Source: Corallium rubrum
Lineage: Eukaryota; Cnidaria; Anthozoa; Scleralcyonacea; Coralliidae
Assembly (NCBI GenBank): GCA_964035015.1
Contig: OZ036006.1
Coordinates: forward strand, 11,573,316 to 11,637,315
DNA: 64,000 nt
Direction of reading: 5' to 3'
Below are positions 23,412 through 33,469 of this stretch, in pieces (position 1 is the stretch's first letter; the number at the start of each line of letters is the position of its first letter). The notes below the pieces were generated by a model. It was not told where the DNA came from. It did not search any database and worked only from the letters and a program-made list of their open reading frames with translations. The position numbers were made by a program, and so were the translations under genes.

Positions 23412-24046
23412 CTTCAGTTCACTTTTGAACGCGCGGTTCGGAAGTTCGTTGCCAAGTTTCAAATCAGAAGTTGATTACAAAGCTCGATTTGATCATAGTC
23501 AATCGAAATATGGTCTGGAAACTCAGCTGAAGTCTTTGGTCTATTTTTTGTTCGCCTTTATGCATTTTTGTGCAAGGTGCACGGTCACTGAACACATTGT
23601 ATTTTAGTATAATGAACGAATTGTCTAATAGTAACGTTTCAGTTCAATCACTCAACCGTGCTATTTAAATATTAATAAACCTAAAACAGAGGATGTGCAC
23701 GGTGTAAGGTACGGTTCAACATAAAATCACAGCTCATTATAGGCGCTTTGAAGTTTGCCGAGTTTCCGGACCATACCTCGATTGACTATGATTTGATGTT
23801 CGATTCGAAGTTCACCTTTATAGTTACGGAAAACCTTTGGTCGATCGGCCAGACTTACTGTCTTACTCTTGATACGATTTCTTTCGTAAAGTATGTTGTT
23901 CATCATTTTGCAATTCCAAATTACCAACTGCGTGAGCCAGAAAATGGCGCAAAGCTGAACTTCGAATCCAACATTCGAACTTCAAATCGAACTTCGTTAT
24001 CAACTTCAAAATTTGGTAACATAATTTGAAAAGTGAACTGAAATCG
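23412..24046. mobile_element. Imperfect fold-back element
   Basis: Left arm contains 'ttcagttcacttttgaa', 'gaagttgatta' and 'gatcatagtcaatcgaaata'. The right half contains the complements in reverse order ('cgattgactatgatttgat', 'tatcaacttc', 'ttgaaaagtgaactgaa') but is interrupted by about 180 unrelated bases. Confidence 0.5.
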
Positions 24047-24081
24047 GCCAAATCAGTACTAATCGAAATATAGTAAGGTTA

Positions 24082-24089
24082 GATATCGC
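24082..24089. repeat. Target site duplication, left of hAT
   Basis: GATATCGC, identical to 28377-28384. Eight bases is the hAT-type length. Confidence 0.85.
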
Positions 24090-24436
24090 CAGGGGCGTAG
24101 GAAGCAGTGTTACTTTGGGGGGGCTACTTGAGTTTGTGTAATGCGCGACTTTGCCACAAATCCGCCTAGGTGGTCTGGGGGCATGCCCCCCCCGAAAATG
24201 ATGAAATTTGTAAGTCCAAGAAACACATTTTAGGCTATTCCTGGCAGGCAATTTCCGCAAAATTAAATTGCCAGGCAACTAGGCAAGGATCACATGCAGA
24301 TATTTTCAAGCGCTATGTTAAAAACAGTCAGACTACATAAATATTGGCATTCACTTTTACTTAACAAGTTAACTCAATATACATAAAATTATATAGAAAA
24401 ACAATTCATGTTTTCCCAAAGAATTGTTCCCTTCGT

Positions 24437-25916
24437 TCATTCACTGCAATGAAATTTGATGCCACACTGTTCAAATTTATATTGCCAGTTCTTGATTTGT
24501 GACAGTGGAGAAGGAGAACATGATTGAGTCTTTCTTAATTGCGTCATGGATGATCTGAGGTAGTTCTTGAGCCTTCGCATAGCTGAAAATGTTCTTTCAG
24601 ATGTTGCTGTCGTCACAGGTATAGTAAGGAATAGCTGTATTAAACGATGAACCTCTGTGCATAAGTCCTTAGCACCAGGAACTTCCTGCATTGACTGACA
24701 CATTGTCCTGATATTTGTAACTTGCTTCACAGGTATTCCTGTTATCTCACCATACCTCTTGATAATATCCGACAGCATTTGTAGATGGATAGGTAGGCGT
24801 ATCATTTGTAGATCCTCCTTGTATATGATTCGGACACTTTCAGGTATTGTAAACTCCTGACCATTTGCAGCTGCTAGTAGCATTTTTTCGATGTCAGCGA
24901 CAGAGGTCAAATCACTTTGATTGAACCGCCTGGAGATTTCATTAGAGACAACATCTAGAACTTCAAAATACTTTTGTCTGTAGTAATCCTTGGGAGTTTC
25001 AGGCTGGTAACATTCTGCTTCATTGGCTGTTCTTCGAGGGGGTTGCGTCGTCTTGGTAGCACTGGCTCGTCAGTTAGATCATGGCATTGTTCAACCACAC
25101 GATCATAAAATGCATCATATGCAGATTCTGTTCGTTGTCTTTCAATAAAAGCCATGGTAAGCTGTGCAGCTCCTTTTGCTTCTTGGATTGTGGTGTCTTT
25201 TCCTTGAAGTGTGATTGATAATTGCTCTGAAGCACTAAACACCAAAGAGCAAAATTTGAGACCAAAGAAAGTGCTGAACTTCTCCAGCTGCACCAATAGC
25301 CCTCCCGCTTTAACAGCACAGGTATCATTTTCAGTTTCGTGAACCTCATCTAGTACAGAACACACTGTACTGTAGTTGGCCAATACTGCTCCAATTGCAC
25401 CAGTACGGACTGTCCACCGAGTTGGACATAGTGGTCGTAAATTACTTGTGTCAGGTGACATTTGTGATTTGATGCTTTCAAAGAGACTTGACCGTTTTGC
25501 AGAATTCCTTATTAGTTTCGCTAATTCTGTTACTATGTCAAGGGTATCCCGGACATAGTACAGGTTCGAGAAGCATCCTGAAGACAGAGGTTCAAACAAT
25601 GTGCCAAACAATGCACATGAAGTGCTGACGGTTGCTCAGACTTGATGCGTGCAGCTACTCCACTAACGTGACCAGCCATATTTGCTGCACCATCATATGC
25701 TTGACCTCTGCATTGACTAAGTGGTAGAACACACCGAATAAGAACATCTTTCAAAGCACTCGTGAGTGTTTCGGAATCAGTTTTTGGTACTTGAATCAAG
25801 CCAATTGGCTCTTCTTGGATTTCATAACTACTGCTTACCCATCTGATAGCTACACCCATTTGTTCATTGTGGCTAATATCAGTGGCTTCATCCGCCATTA
25901 TAGAAAACCAAGAAAC
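24437..25916 (-). pseudogene. hAT transposase, C-terminal half, two frame breaks
   Basis: Minus-strand reading begins at the junction near 25916 (WFSIMADEATDISHNEQ, the RNase H-like start), continues with RGQAYDGAANMAGH and HVHCLAHCLNLCLQ, shifts frame near 25550, goes on through VRDTLDIVTELAKLIRNS and LCPTRWTVRTGAI, shifts again near 25010 and ends in the hAT dimerisation domain (TSERTFSAMRRLKNYLRSSM). The motif set matches the ZMYM1/52-kDa-repressor-like hAT proteins. Frame shifts and the split from the N-terminal half mean no functional protein. Confidence 0.87.
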
Positions 25917-27241
25917 TCAGGGGCGGATTTAATATACGTCAAACACGTCAAGCGACTAAGGTAAAAAATCTGAGATGGGAAAATTTAAGGGTTTCTTCTG
26001 ATTTTCCCATTTTTAACGTATTTGGCAAGATACGGTTTATTCTTTGCTGGAGAATAATTTCATAATTTCTAGAGCCCTCGTCAGACGCCGCGCAAGTTAT
26101 TCTGTGGCGACTGTGGCCGCCATCGGCCCCGTAGCCTGCAAAGCAGGCTTAGCTTGTACTAGAACCGTATAAGAGGTAACTATGGCGGGAAGTGGTCACC
26201 GACCGGCACGTCTATCCACGTCAAAATGGCCGAAATACGTCGGAATCATGAGTGCTGATTGGTCAAAGCCAATGGAATTACGTCGGAAGTAAATGCAATT
26301 ACGTCGGAAGTAAATATTTTTAACGCAGGCTAGATTTTGATTGGCTAGAAACTAAATCTTGGCCGCAATCCGCCGCATGAAGCTCATGGCTTCAACAAAC
26401 GTCTTAGAACGTGTGCAGAGCGCTCTGAAGAGTAATAACGATGAGTTATTGTGACAAATCTATTGCGATTTGTCTTCAAAAATCCAAGCTTCTGCTATCC
26501 TCTCGGATCGGAAGCTTCATGCGAAGTTTAGTGTTATCCTTATACAAGGATGGAAAGAAGACCCAACACATGAAGGCGGACAAGCTAGAGTAAGCCATAT
26601 GTCGCTCTAAGGTAAGCTTATAGGTACAGTAGTTCATCGATATGGATTCAATATCGATGTTATTCTTTTGTCATCTTTATTGATATCCGTTCCATATTAG
26701 CATAATCTGCGTTGAGCACTTGAGCACACTGGTATAAACCAATGCTATTAAATGCTTCATGTAATACTATAAACACTACTTAGTGTTTCAATTCTAGATA
26801 CTCACTAGTATATCATAATCATGATGCAGAGACAGATTGCCTTTCCACAGTAGTTTACATAATACATTCGTCCTCAGTTCATATTACAAGTCAGTTAATT
26901 GTCTAATGTATAACATACAGTATTATAAGTAATAACATATAACTTTTAAACATATAAGTAATAAGGCTTGGGCCTGGGGAAACAGATCAAAAGCTAAGCA
27001 ATAAATATCTAACATTTCTACAAATTTCCATGTATTATCGTTATACATCAAGCAAGCATTCTTCTCACATGTGGCTATTATGAAATTTTAATCTGATAAT
27101 TGCACTGGACAGGAATTGAACATGGGTTGCTGGTGCCTGAAAACCAGACAGCTCATAGTAACATGGGATAGTAGGGGGATGGGTAGTGGAATATTAGATG
27201 GGGGTTAGAATGATCGGGATGATGTAGAGAGTTGAGCTCCT
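25917..27241. other. Insertion/rearrangement splitting the hAT transposase
   Basis: Starts at 'caggggcggatttaatata', which itself resembles a hAT terminus, exactly where transposase homology stops. No matching right terminus or duplication is seen near 27242, and about 35 residues of transposase are missing, so a deletion probably accompanied it. Contains the small hairpin 'gcctgcaaagcaggc' (26131-26145) and paired 'acgtcggaagtaaat' blocks; otherwise AT-rich and featureless. Confidence 0.55.
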
Positions 27242-27994
27242 CTATGTCTGTAGCCACAACTGCAGTTCACGATCATCATCACAGCGTAATTTTAGTAACT
27301 GGATTAAATTACCTTCACCTTCATCGTGGCCTCTGATTGCCAGTCCTTGACGTACCAGATATTTTAACGAAGAAAGCTGCTTTAACAACATCTGCTGCCT
27401 TGTTTGTTGTTGTTCTTTATGAGCTCGGTCTAGTATACCACCAATGTTTATTGAGCTCTTTAATTTCATACACGCTTCGGAATGAGCTTGACTTGACTCG
27501 TGGGTAGTAAACCGTTGTAGTCCTTTTTTCCAGTTACAAAATCCTTCTTTCGAAAATGCAGCATCTGCCTTGGTACTGAATGTCATTAGACCTCTGTGTT
27601 CAGCAATTGAGCAATAGAAACAAAATAGTTTCGATCTAGTTTCACACAACGAAAGCCATGGGTATTGCTTAAACCAACTTGCCTTCACTACTCTCCCTTG
27701 TTTTGACTTCCCTTCACCTTGCATTCGCTTCGTTTTTGTCAAAATTTTTATGGATGTTGGTTGATTAGCCTTCTCACGGTTAGTATTACAACACTGCGCT
27801 GTACATTCCGACTCTACATTGAATTCGATGTCTTGACGATCGGAGTTTTCTTCCTCTTCACCGGGATCACTTTGGTCTTCTTCATCATCGTTATCAATTA
27901 ATGAACCTCCAGAAGGACCAGAAATAGAATTGTCATCAATCAACTCAGAAGTGCTTTTCTTTGCAAAGGTTAACGTTTGTTTTTGCCTCTTCAT
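27242..27994 (-). pseudogene. hAT transposase, N-terminal half (TTF-type zinc finger)
   Basis: 250 codons starting MKRQKQTLTFAKK with an acidic low-complexity segment (about residues 30-60), then a TTF-type zinc finger (WFKQYPWLSLCETRSKLFCF then YC, followed by GFCNWKKGLQRFTTHESSQA then H), the standard N terminus of ZMYM1-like hAT proteins. It stops at LQLWLQT, just before the catalytic part that resumes at 25916. The start codon is about 380 bp inside the right terminal repeat. Confidence 0.85.
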
Positions 27995-28376
27995 GCTGAC
28001 ATGCTTTTATTCTTCAGCTTCTACTAGTTTTCAGCTTCAGAAAAATGGTCACATAGCATGGGGGTTCTACCGTGCGTACTGGGTTTTACTGCAGCCCAGG
28101 CCCCTCGCGTCCCTGCCTGGTGATGCCTGCAGAGAAATAGATTTTGGTCATATGACGAATTTCCCGTTGTGTACGAAAGAAATTCATATTTTTATGGTGT
28201 TAGGAGGATTTATTTTTTATTTTTATAAATTATTACCAACGATCTCTTTAACTCATTTAATCTCAAACCGTTGTTGGGCAAAATATTGGGGGGGGGGGGG
28301 GGGGGGGGCTAATATCAGCAAGTTAAAATATTGGGGGGGCTGCAGCCCCTTAGCCCCCCCGGTTCCTACGCCCTTG

Positions 28377-28384
28377 GATATCGC
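28377..28384. repeat. Target site duplication, right of hAT
   Basis: GATATCGC, directly after 'cctacgcccttg'. Pairs with 24082-24089. Confidence 0.85.
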
Positions 28385-28497
28385 TCGAAACGTTAGACTC
28401 CTAACGACAATGGCAAATTAATTCGAAGAAAGCGTGTAGGTGTATTTTATCTGCAACATCAACCATTCCATTGCCAGAAACCTATTTGCATCTTGTT

Positions 28498-28640
28498 GAC
28501 AGGTAATGTCACGCGTCAATGGTTCTATGAGGGTATAAATATGGGACCTGTCGTCACAACGATCATCCCCGATGAATACACTAGATCAGAGTGTCGAAAC
28601 GTTGGGTCATGAACAGTAACTTTTTAAGCTACGTTCTCAA
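28498..28640 (+). other. Penelope-like terminal sequence with decayed hammerhead motif
   Basis: 'gggtataaatatggg' is followed by CCGATGA, a 5-bp hairpin (ACACT/AGTGT), GAAAC and a GGGTC. Order and spacing recall a hammerhead, but the box has C for U at position 4, helix III has at most two pairs and helix I does not close. The layout TATAAATA-then-box also occurs near 17310-17360. Confidence 0.35.
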
Positions 28641-28733
28641 ATTCATTAATAATTCATGAGATAATCAATCAATCAGAAGCGCTGAATTGCACCACGTGAA
28701 GGGACTTGAAATACCAGGGAAGTACTGGGCAGA

Positions 28734-28785
28734 GGACTTGAAATATTATTTCCAGTCCAAGGTCTGGAAATAATATTTCAAGTCC
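28734..28785. repeat. Short perfect hairpin
   Basis: 'ggacttgaaatattatttcc' plus 'ag' and its complement surround an 8-nt loop 'tccaaggt'. Further partial copies of 'ggacttgaaata' flank it at 28701 and 28787, suggesting stacked fold-back insertions. Confidence 0.8.
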
Positions 28786-29111
28786 TTGGACTTGAAATAT
28801 TACTTCACACAATCGGTTATTCAACCATACACTAATTGCTGCCTCCCCTCAGGGAGGCAGCACACTATTCTTGACGTTGCCTCGTGCCCAGGCCTTTGTC
28901 CGAGCTATGTAAAGCCGACCAGATCTCGATTTGTTAAATTTTGCGGATGTTTGTTTGTTTGTCTGTCGGCATTACGTCATCCATATATGAGCTGATGTGA
29001 CTCAGTGCGCATGTTCCGCTACCACGCTGCCTTCGATACTCCGGTGGTTGTTCTGGTTCAGCTTGTCGAAGTTCTTCCTCCACAGAAAATTCACGGTAAG
29101 AACAATACATC

Positions 29112-29486
29112 ATGTCTTTATTTTCTCGTGGAAGTATTCATCAAGGCCCTGAAGGTTTCAGTGGCCAGTCTCGAGGAAAGCAGTGCTCTTTCATGAGTTT
29201 ATCAGTGCTGTTAAAAGCACAAACTATTCCAGTTATCGAGTGGAACTCGACAACCATCGACAGTGTCTTAGTACAAGGAGACAACATGTACTTGAATGCT
29301 TTTAACAATGATCTTGTTCCTCTTGAGGGATTTCTGTCGCTGAACAACTTACCAACTGTTGTTTGTTGCCGTTGGTTAGAAGACAAGTCAAAGAACTCGT
29401 CCATTGAGACATGTCGATCAGTGATCGACACAAATATATCGCCCGTTGAGGCAAAAAAATGTTGCCAAATATATTCAGATAAGTGA
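29112..29486 (+). CDS. Transposon-associated cysteine-peptidase-like domain, fragment
   Basis: 124 codons with GSIHQGPEGFSGQSRGKQCS near residues 8-27, then SLSVLL, IEWNSTTIDSVLVQGDNMYL and LPTVV. The 'HQG...FS..SRGKQC...SL..LL' signature with Gln-Cys resembles the papain-like peptidase domain (C76/OTU-like) often found in multidomain transposon proteins, especially Helitron-type, of animals. Here the domain stands alone and stops at KKCCQIYSDK. No helicase, Rep or other partner domain lies within reach on either side, so it is probably a relic; a missed upstream exon is possible. Assignment is from memory of the motif. Confidence 0.4.
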   Translation: MSLFSRGSIHQGPEGFSGQSRGKQCSFMSLSVLLKAQTIPVIEWNSTTIDSVLVQGDNMYLNAFNNDLVPLEGFLSLNNLPTVVCCRWLEDKSKNSSIETCRSVIDTNISPVEAKKCCQIYSDK

Positions 29487-29735
29487 TAGTTATTTGTAAT
29501 TTAAGTCTGTAGTATTTGAATGTAATTAAAAGAATTGAAAAAAATGTGTACATGCTGCAGTATGTCTGTTACAATGTATATAATCATCCCCAGGATTTAT
29601 TTTGGAAATTTTATCAAAAATTAGGCTACCCATGTCCCATGCCTTCTGAGGCAGCACTTCACTTGCGATAGTAATTCCTAGTTACTAATGCACTAATTCA
29701 TTTTGGGAATACACTAAGTGATTTTGAGAAGTCAT
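29487..29735. other. AT-rich spacer
   Basis: No gene, repeat or RNA recognised. Confidence 0.4.
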
Positions 29736-29867
29736 GTAAAGGCCTCCAATTCGGACTAGACCGGGTTTTCAAGTACTCGGAATTCGTTGCGTCCTCGGCT
29801 TCGTCTCGGACTGGAACGAATTCCTCGTACTTGAAAACCCGGTCTAGTCCTCATTGTCGGCCTTTAC
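29736..29867. mobile_element. Palindromic MITE with GTAAAGGCC ends
   Basis: 'gtaaaggcc', 'ggactagaccgggttttcaa' and 'gaattcgtt' on the left are mirrored on the right; the tip lies in 'tcctcggcttcgtctcgga'. Some mismatches near the ends. Confidence 0.8.
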
Positions 29868-30437
29868 ATTTTACTTAAAAATCTTTTAAGCCAGAGTAGC
29901 GTTAAACTATGTCTGATGTTTTTCTATATTTCTCGACTCGTGGTGGTAGTTAAATTGAAAGCATCTGCCCATTCAACCACCACACTATATGCAACGTCTA
30001 ATGTAAAATTACAATCATTATAAAATTATTTATCAACTGTATTCTTTTATAAAATATTCAAAATTATTGGAGCAAGTCTGAAGATAAAACATGAGCAGCA
30101 TTTTATATCAGATAAAGATCCAGTGCGAAAAACTGATAGATTCATAGAAATGTTCATTTTCATCAATTATTTAAAAAATACAAACTGTTTTAGGTGAGAA
30201 AATGAAACGAAAAGTCGATGTAAATCAGGTCGATTCTCTTCTCTTACCGATTTACAGATGCCGATATTTCCTTTGAATTTTCCTCATGAATTATTGATTT
30301 TTAAGTGTCAATAAAGTTGAAACTTTTTTTAGGGATCCACACTTACGCGTCAAGTTGAAAAGGTTCAAAATTGAGCCATGCGAATCATTTTAAACCTTTG
30401 TACTTTGTGACAAAATGAACTATATATAGTTATTTAT
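29868..30437. other. AT-rich spacer
   Basis: No open frame above 60 codons and no clear repeat seen. Confidence 0.4.
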
Positions 30438-30967
30438 AGCCGTGTTTTCACGGCCAAAATTTAAGCACGCTTAAGTTAAGCGTGCTTAAAATGCGCCACC
30501 TTGGTGCGTTTACACGGTCATTTAATAATCCCTTACTAAAACACGTACACCATTATTCAACATGGCGGACGAGCTATATTTTTGGTTTTGGAAGCTTCGT
30601 ATGGGTAACGTACGTCAAAGAACAACGGAAGACATTGGTACACGAGAACGAGTAATAGCTAAAAGAAACAAACAAACAAAGGAACAAAGAATAGCGAGAT
30701 GGAAGCTTCTACAGCAGGGCAAAAAAATGCATTTTATCGTATTAATAACACCGTATTAATAGCAAGCGTTTTTCAATCCCGTTGCGTTTACACGGCCAAG
30801 TTAAGCGCGATTAACTGATCGTGCTCAGTTTAATCCACTTCCTTGAGGTGGTGCAAACTAATCGCGATTAATTTACGCCGGTCTGCTTACACGGACATTT
30901 TAAGCCCGCTGAAACTCAGATGTGGCTCAGATCCCGCTTAAATTTTGACCGTGTAATAAACAGGGCT
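30438..30967. mobile_element. Terminal-inverted-repeat element, about 530 bp
   Basis: Ends 'agccgtgttttcacggccaa' plus 'aatttaagc' and 'gcttaaattttgaccgtgta' plus 'ataaacagggct' form about 29-bp imperfect inverted repeats, with further 'ttaagcgtgctt'-like inner repeats. It encloses a 65-codon frame (30562-30759, starting MADELYFWFWKLR) that could be a remnant of a coding parent element; I do not recognise it. Confidence 0.65.
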
Positions 30968-31061
30968 TATGTCTATTTATTTATGTATATAATTATTATT
31001 GTAGTTATTTATGCATACTGTAGTTGTTTATATATTTATTATTTTGTAGTTTATTTGTATA

Positions 31062-31336
31062 GGTTATATACCGAGAACGCGGGATATAAGTCATATATTG
31101 ACCCGAGGGGCCGAAGGTCCCGAGGGTCAATATATGACTTATATCCCAAGTTCGAGGTATATAACCGACTTATATCACGATTGAGGAGGTTTTCGAACAA
31201 GGTTTCGTCAGTTTCGAAGAGTTTCGATCAAGATTTTTTGAGTTATATCCACAAGTTTTATCTAATTATTTATTCACGGGATATAACCTGTATATATCCC
31301 GCGGTACATCAAAGAAAACCGACTCAATCGTGATAT
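31062..31336. repeat. Two adjacent palindromes
   Basis: The first (31062-31166) has arms 'ggttatata' and 'gggatataagtcatatattg' with the tip 'ggggccgaaggtcccg'. The second (31167-31336) pairs 'gacttatatcacgattgag' with 'ctcaatcgtgatataa'. The second may be the body in which the first is nested. Confidence 0.75.
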
Positions 31337-31347
31337 AAATATAATTA

Positions 31348-31522
31348 GACCCCGTTTACACGATGCCAGTACAATTTGAAAACGAAACAAATTCATGCCG
31401 GTATGCAAATACAGCATATAACATTTCATGTTATTTTTGTGCCAGTATCGTGTAAACGCAAGACCTAAACGGCATGATTTTGTTCCGTTTTCAAATTGTA
31501 CCGGTATCGTGTAAACGGGGTC
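31348..31522. mobile_element. Harbinger-type MITE candidate
   Basis: Ends GACCCCGTTTACACGATG and the matching complement, then 'caatttgaaaacg' on each arm, 175 bp in all, flanked on both sides by TTA (31345-31347, 31523-31525). A 3-bp TTA/TAA duplication suits PIF/Harbinger. Confidence 0.75.
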
Positions 31523-31730
31523 TTAGTTTTATTATTGGTTTGTCAATTATTGAACTACACAGAACAAATTTTAAAATTGGGACATCAAAAATCAAATATA
31601 AACTTTCTTCAAATTCGCTATTGAGCTGCACATTTTTATATAAATTAAAATGATTTATGATATTTATATAAAAATATAAAAATATGTGAGCAATGATGAA
31701 AAATAAGAGGTGTTTATATGGAGGTGAGCC

Positions 31731-33020
31731 AGCCCGGGTAGGGAGTAGCTAATGGTCGTGGGTCGTGGGTGGATCGTGGGTAAAATGTCGTGGGTAAAAA
31801 GTCGTGGGTCGTGATTTTTTCCAAAAATTGTGAATAAATTATAGAATGAAATAAATGTATTGCAGTATTGAAGTTGAATAACTTGAATTCGGAGGGGGGT
31901 GGGGACGCTTAGTGCCCGACAAAAGTGGATTTGCCACAAACCTGGCGAAGGCTAAATTCTCTTGCTATAGCATTGTCAAGAGTAATCGATAATATTAAGT
32001 ATTGTTATAGTTCAAGGCTTCAAATGTGGGTATTTATACAATCAGAAGTAAAGGAATACGATTATACTAATTTAAAGGGAATCACAATCGCTACTGCGCA
32101 TTTGCGGAGATATTGACGGGTGAGTTAAAATTGAAACCCGCGTTTCCATGCTATTATAGAACCAACCGCCTGAGAGAGATAATTGACTCGGAAACTTGTT
32201 TAATCGAAAGCTGATATTTCGGAACGTTTCGCTTAGAACAAAGAATTACGGTGGCCCGTATGTGCAATACACAAAAGAGAATATCAGTACACAAACAAAA
32301 GTTTCAATTCACAAGTAAATTAGCCGATACACATTACAAAGTATCGATTCATTGACTATGTTGACTGATTGACTATGTTGTTAATTATGCCCGTGCAAAC
32401 AAATGTACGTGAAAATTATTTCAAATTATTTCATACTGAACGCCAGAGCAATATATTGTAAACGCACAAGGCGTTTCCACGGACTTATTTAAATGCAATT
32501 ACTAATATTTCGAAAACTATAGCTTAAAACAACACGAAATTTACCAAGAATGGTCGGAAACCGCCGTGTGCGTTTACAATATATTGCTCTGACGTTCAGT
32601 CATACGCTTTACAATAATTTTCACGCATATTTGTTTGCATGGGCAGAATTAAGAGCATAGTCAAAATACTTTTCTTCGTAAGGTTTGTGAAGTTCTAAGC
32701 GAAAGAGAGATGGAAAAGCGGGTTTCAAATTTAACTCACCCGTCAAATGTCAATATCTCCGCAAATGCGCAGTAGCGATTGTGACTCACCTTTAAATTAG
32801 TATAATCGTATTCCTTTTACTATTGATGTTGATAGTACTTCTGATTGTAATACCCACATTGGAAGCCTTGAACTATAACAAGACTTAATATTATCGATTA
32901 CTTATCGATTACTCTTGACAATGCAATAGCCAGAATTGAATAGCTATTCTATAATTTATTCACAATTTTTGGAAAAAATCACGACCCCCGACTTTTTACC
33001 CACGACATTTTACCACGGGC
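31731..33020. mobile_element. Large fold-back element
   Basis: The left arm (about 31772-32150) and right arm (about 32727-33013) are inverted copies, including 'gtcgtgggtaaaa', 'attgtgaataaattatagaa', 'caaatgcgcagtagcgatt' and 'gacgggtgagtta'. The centre holds a second inverted pair around 'caatatattgctctg' (32440-32475 and 32565-32600). The left tip 'gggagtagctaatggtcgtg' is also inverted far to the right at 35640-35675, so the structure belongs to a larger nested element. Confidence 0.75.
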
Positions 33021-33292
33021 CTTAGGAAAGGCTCAGTATGGCTCGAGTGAAAAGTTGTTTCAGCATACGATTATAAACAAAAAACTGTGTTTTTATCTTA
33101 CCTTAATGTTCAATGAACTTTCTTATGTATGATACAAAGTCTATTGTATCTTGAAGTACGTTACAATCGCTTCGCAGTCTTCCTATATTCACTGAATATC
33201 CTTCGATTTGAATGGCCATATTTACTAGGCCCAATCCTTCAAACTGTCACGCGGCTTACGAGTGCTGCTTGAAACCCAAAAAACAAGAGGGT

Positions 33293-33425
33293 AGGATCAA
33301 AGTGGGTGTGTTACTCTTCTAAACCAATCAGCTATTTGGCTTGCATATCATGTGATCTGTTTGAATCGTCAAGAGCGGGATGAACGTTCTGACGTCAGAG
33401 TAACGGATTGTTTTAAAAATTAACA
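33293..33425. repeat. Left partner of an inverted pair flanking the LINE
   Basis: 'agggtaggatc' and 'tcgtcaagagcg' recur inverted at 35588-35625. The LINE at 33470-35568 therefore sits inside the loop of a pre-existing fold-back. Confidence 0.55.
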
Positions 33426-33469
33426 GGGACACGTTTGTGCCATATATGGAAGTTGGGGACACGTTTGTG

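Larger units (their letters stand above)
24090..28376 (-). mobile_element. hAT superfamily DNA transposon, 4.29 kb, degenerate
   Basis: Terminal inverted repeats CAGGGGCGTAGGAA (left) and CAAGGGCGTAGGAA (complement of the right end) are flanked by perfect 8-bp duplications GATATCGC. Both subterminal regions are G/C-rich ('gggggcatgccccccccgaa' left; a run of about 20 G near 28290 and 'cagccccttagccccccc' right). Inside, on the minus strand, lie N- and C-terminal parts of a hAT-type transposase separated by about 1.3 kb of unrelated sequence. Boundaries are therefore precise although the coding part is dead. Confidence 0.9.

Noticed and set aside
30562..30759. 65-codon frame starting MADELYFWFWKLR
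   Set aside because: No motif and it lies within an inverted-repeat element; not called as a gene.
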